A stretch of 5,965 bases of DNA, taken from the NCBI GenBank assembly GCA_017849395.1, contig JAFIHO010000224.1, forward strand, positions 1 through 5,965, read 5' to 3'. Positions 5,214-5,965 of the stretch are shown here, in pieces. The stretch comes from Hyphomicrobiales bacterium. GTDB taxonomy: Bacteria; Pseudomonadota; Alphaproteobacteria; Micropepsales; Micropepsaceae. The stretch's first letter is position 1. Every line of letters begins with the position of its first letter. Both the position numbers and the translations under genes were made by a program. A model generated the notes under the pieces. The model searched no databases. It had not been told where the DNA came from and saw only the letters and a list, made by a program, of their open reading frames with translations.

Positions 5214-5965
5214 ATGGCTCAGACTCCGCTGCGTGTCCTGTTCATTTCCGGCTTCGTGCCGCCACATGCCCCCATGGGCGCTGTGCGGACGGGAAAGTTG
5301 GCCGCCTATTGGCGCGGCCAAGGCCATGACGTACGCACCGTTGCCGTTTCGCCCCCAGGCGCGAAGATCGATGCGGCTTCCCATCCCTGGCTCTATTATG
5401 TTCCTTATGAGGAGCCGGGCCGTTGGGTTACGCGGCTAAAGGCGGCGCTGAAGCCCGCCCGGCCATCAGTCGCTGCGCGTCCCGTCACCGCGCCGGTTGC
5501 AACCGCGCCGGACGCCACCAAAATCCGCGAATTGGGTCTGACCGACCTTTATCGCCAGATCGTGCAATTCCCCGACCGCCACCGGGTTTGGATCGGGCAG
5601 GCGGTGCGGTTGGCATCGTCCTGGGCCGATAGCTGGCGGCCCGACATTATCTATTCCTCCGGACCGCCCCATTCCGGACAGGTGATCGCCAAGCGGCTGT
5701 CGGCGCGCTTTGGCGTTCCCTGGATCGCGGAGATGCGCGACTTGTGGATCGACGATCCCTATCTGGACCGCCATCCGCTTCTGAAGCCGTTCCATGACTG
5801 GTTTGCGCGCACCGTATCGGCGCGCGCCCAGGGCTTTGTGGTGGTGACCGAAGAAGCGCGCGAAGGGCTTGTCCATACCTTTCCCGACAAGCCGGTAGTG
5901 CTCAGTTACAACGGCTATGACCCCGCCGATTTCGACGGCATGGACGATGTCGCGCCGCTCGACCC
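5214..5965 (+). CDS. GT-B glycosyltransferase (family 4 style), N-terminal part (3' end outside window)
   Basis: Likely transfers a sugar from a nucleotide-sugar donor to a lipid-linked or cell-surface glycan at the inner face of the cytoplasmic membrane. The frame is open to the window edge (250 codons), so the donor-binding C-terminal Rossmann domain with its ExxxxxxxE-type motif is mostly missing. Visible are the first strand RVLFISGFVPP (7-17), followed by a glycine-containing loop and helix (G22 to W34), then RPDIIYSSGPPHSGQ around 145-160 and AEMRDLW at 172-178, typical of the N-terminal domain of exopolysaccharide GT4 enzymes. Residues about 80-102 are a Pro/Ala-rich stretch that looks like a flexible insert. 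An in-frame TAG at 5196-5198 and no intervening start codon make the ATG at 5214 the earliest possible start. Its upstream sequence is CTCCTCCC, with no Shine-Dalgarno on this strand, so initiation may be leaderless or weak. Divergent from the MBL/HAD-UbiA pair with 164 bp between starts. Confidence 0.92.
   Translation, partial: MAQTPLRVLFISGFVPPHAPMGAVRTGKLAAYWRGQGHDVRTVAVSPPGAKIDAASHPWLYYVPYEEPGRWVTRLKAALKPARPSVAARPVTAPVATAPDATKIRELGLTDLYRQIVQFPDRHRVWIGQAVRLASSWADSWRPDIIYSSGPPHSGQVIAKRLSARFGVPWIAEMRDLWIDDPYLDRHPLLKPFHDWFARTVSARAQGFVVVTEEAREGLVHTFPDKPVVLSYNGYDPADFDGMDDVAPLD

Noticed and set aside
5466..5876. A 136-codon minus-strand frame
   Set aside because: Antisense to the glycosyltransferase, whose plus-strand frame carries GT-B motifs such as AEMRDLW.
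1..5965. Mobile element, CRISPR array, tRNA or rRNA
   Set aside because: No terminal inverted repeats with a transposase, no regularly spaced direct repeats and no tRNA or rRNA-like sequence were found on either strand.

Overview
The window reads as chromosomal DNA of a GC-rich Gram-negative bacterium, most likely an alphaproteobacterium from a lineage rich in TonB-dependent receptors (Sphingomonadales, Caulobacterales or a relative). The evidence is a TonB-dependent receptor with its signal peptide, a cell-surface-glycan style glycosyltransferase, and uniform codon use across the genes. The lineage is inferred from protein style alone.

There are four protein genes, two of them cut by the window edges. 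Positions 1-1882 (minus) hold the N-terminal 627 codons of a TonB-dependent outer-membrane receptor. Positions 1883-2248 are a non-coding leader, AT-rich in its distal half, with several palindromes that look like operators. Positions 2249-3694 (minus) encode a fusion of a HAD phosphatase domain with a UbiA-type membrane transferase resembling decaprenyl-phosphate phosphoribosyltransferase. Positions 3691-5049 (minus) encode a metallo-beta-lactamase-fold protein resembling the CMP-Neu5Ac hydroxylase core without its Rieske domain. Positions 5050-5213 are a divergent promoter region, and 5214-5965 (plus) hold the N-terminal 250 codons of a GT-B (family 4 style) glycosyltransferase.

The MBL-fold gene and the HAD-UbiA gene overlap by four bases (GTGA) and form a translationally coupled pair, probably transcribed from a promoter just upstream of position 5049. 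With the divergent glycosyltransferase they suggest an envelope or exopolysaccharide locus. My best reading is that the UbiA domain loads phosphoribose (or a similar sugar phosphate) onto a polyprenyl phosphate and the fused HAD domain removes the phosphate. This would give a lipid-linked furanose donor of the kind used for D-arabinofuranosylation. The MBL protein would then modify a sugar or lipid intermediate. All of that pathway assignment is inference. The receptor appears to be a separate transcription unit with its own leader and ribosome binding site.

The longest open reading frame in the window (plus strand, 293-2119) is an antisense shadow of the receptor and is not annotated as a gene.
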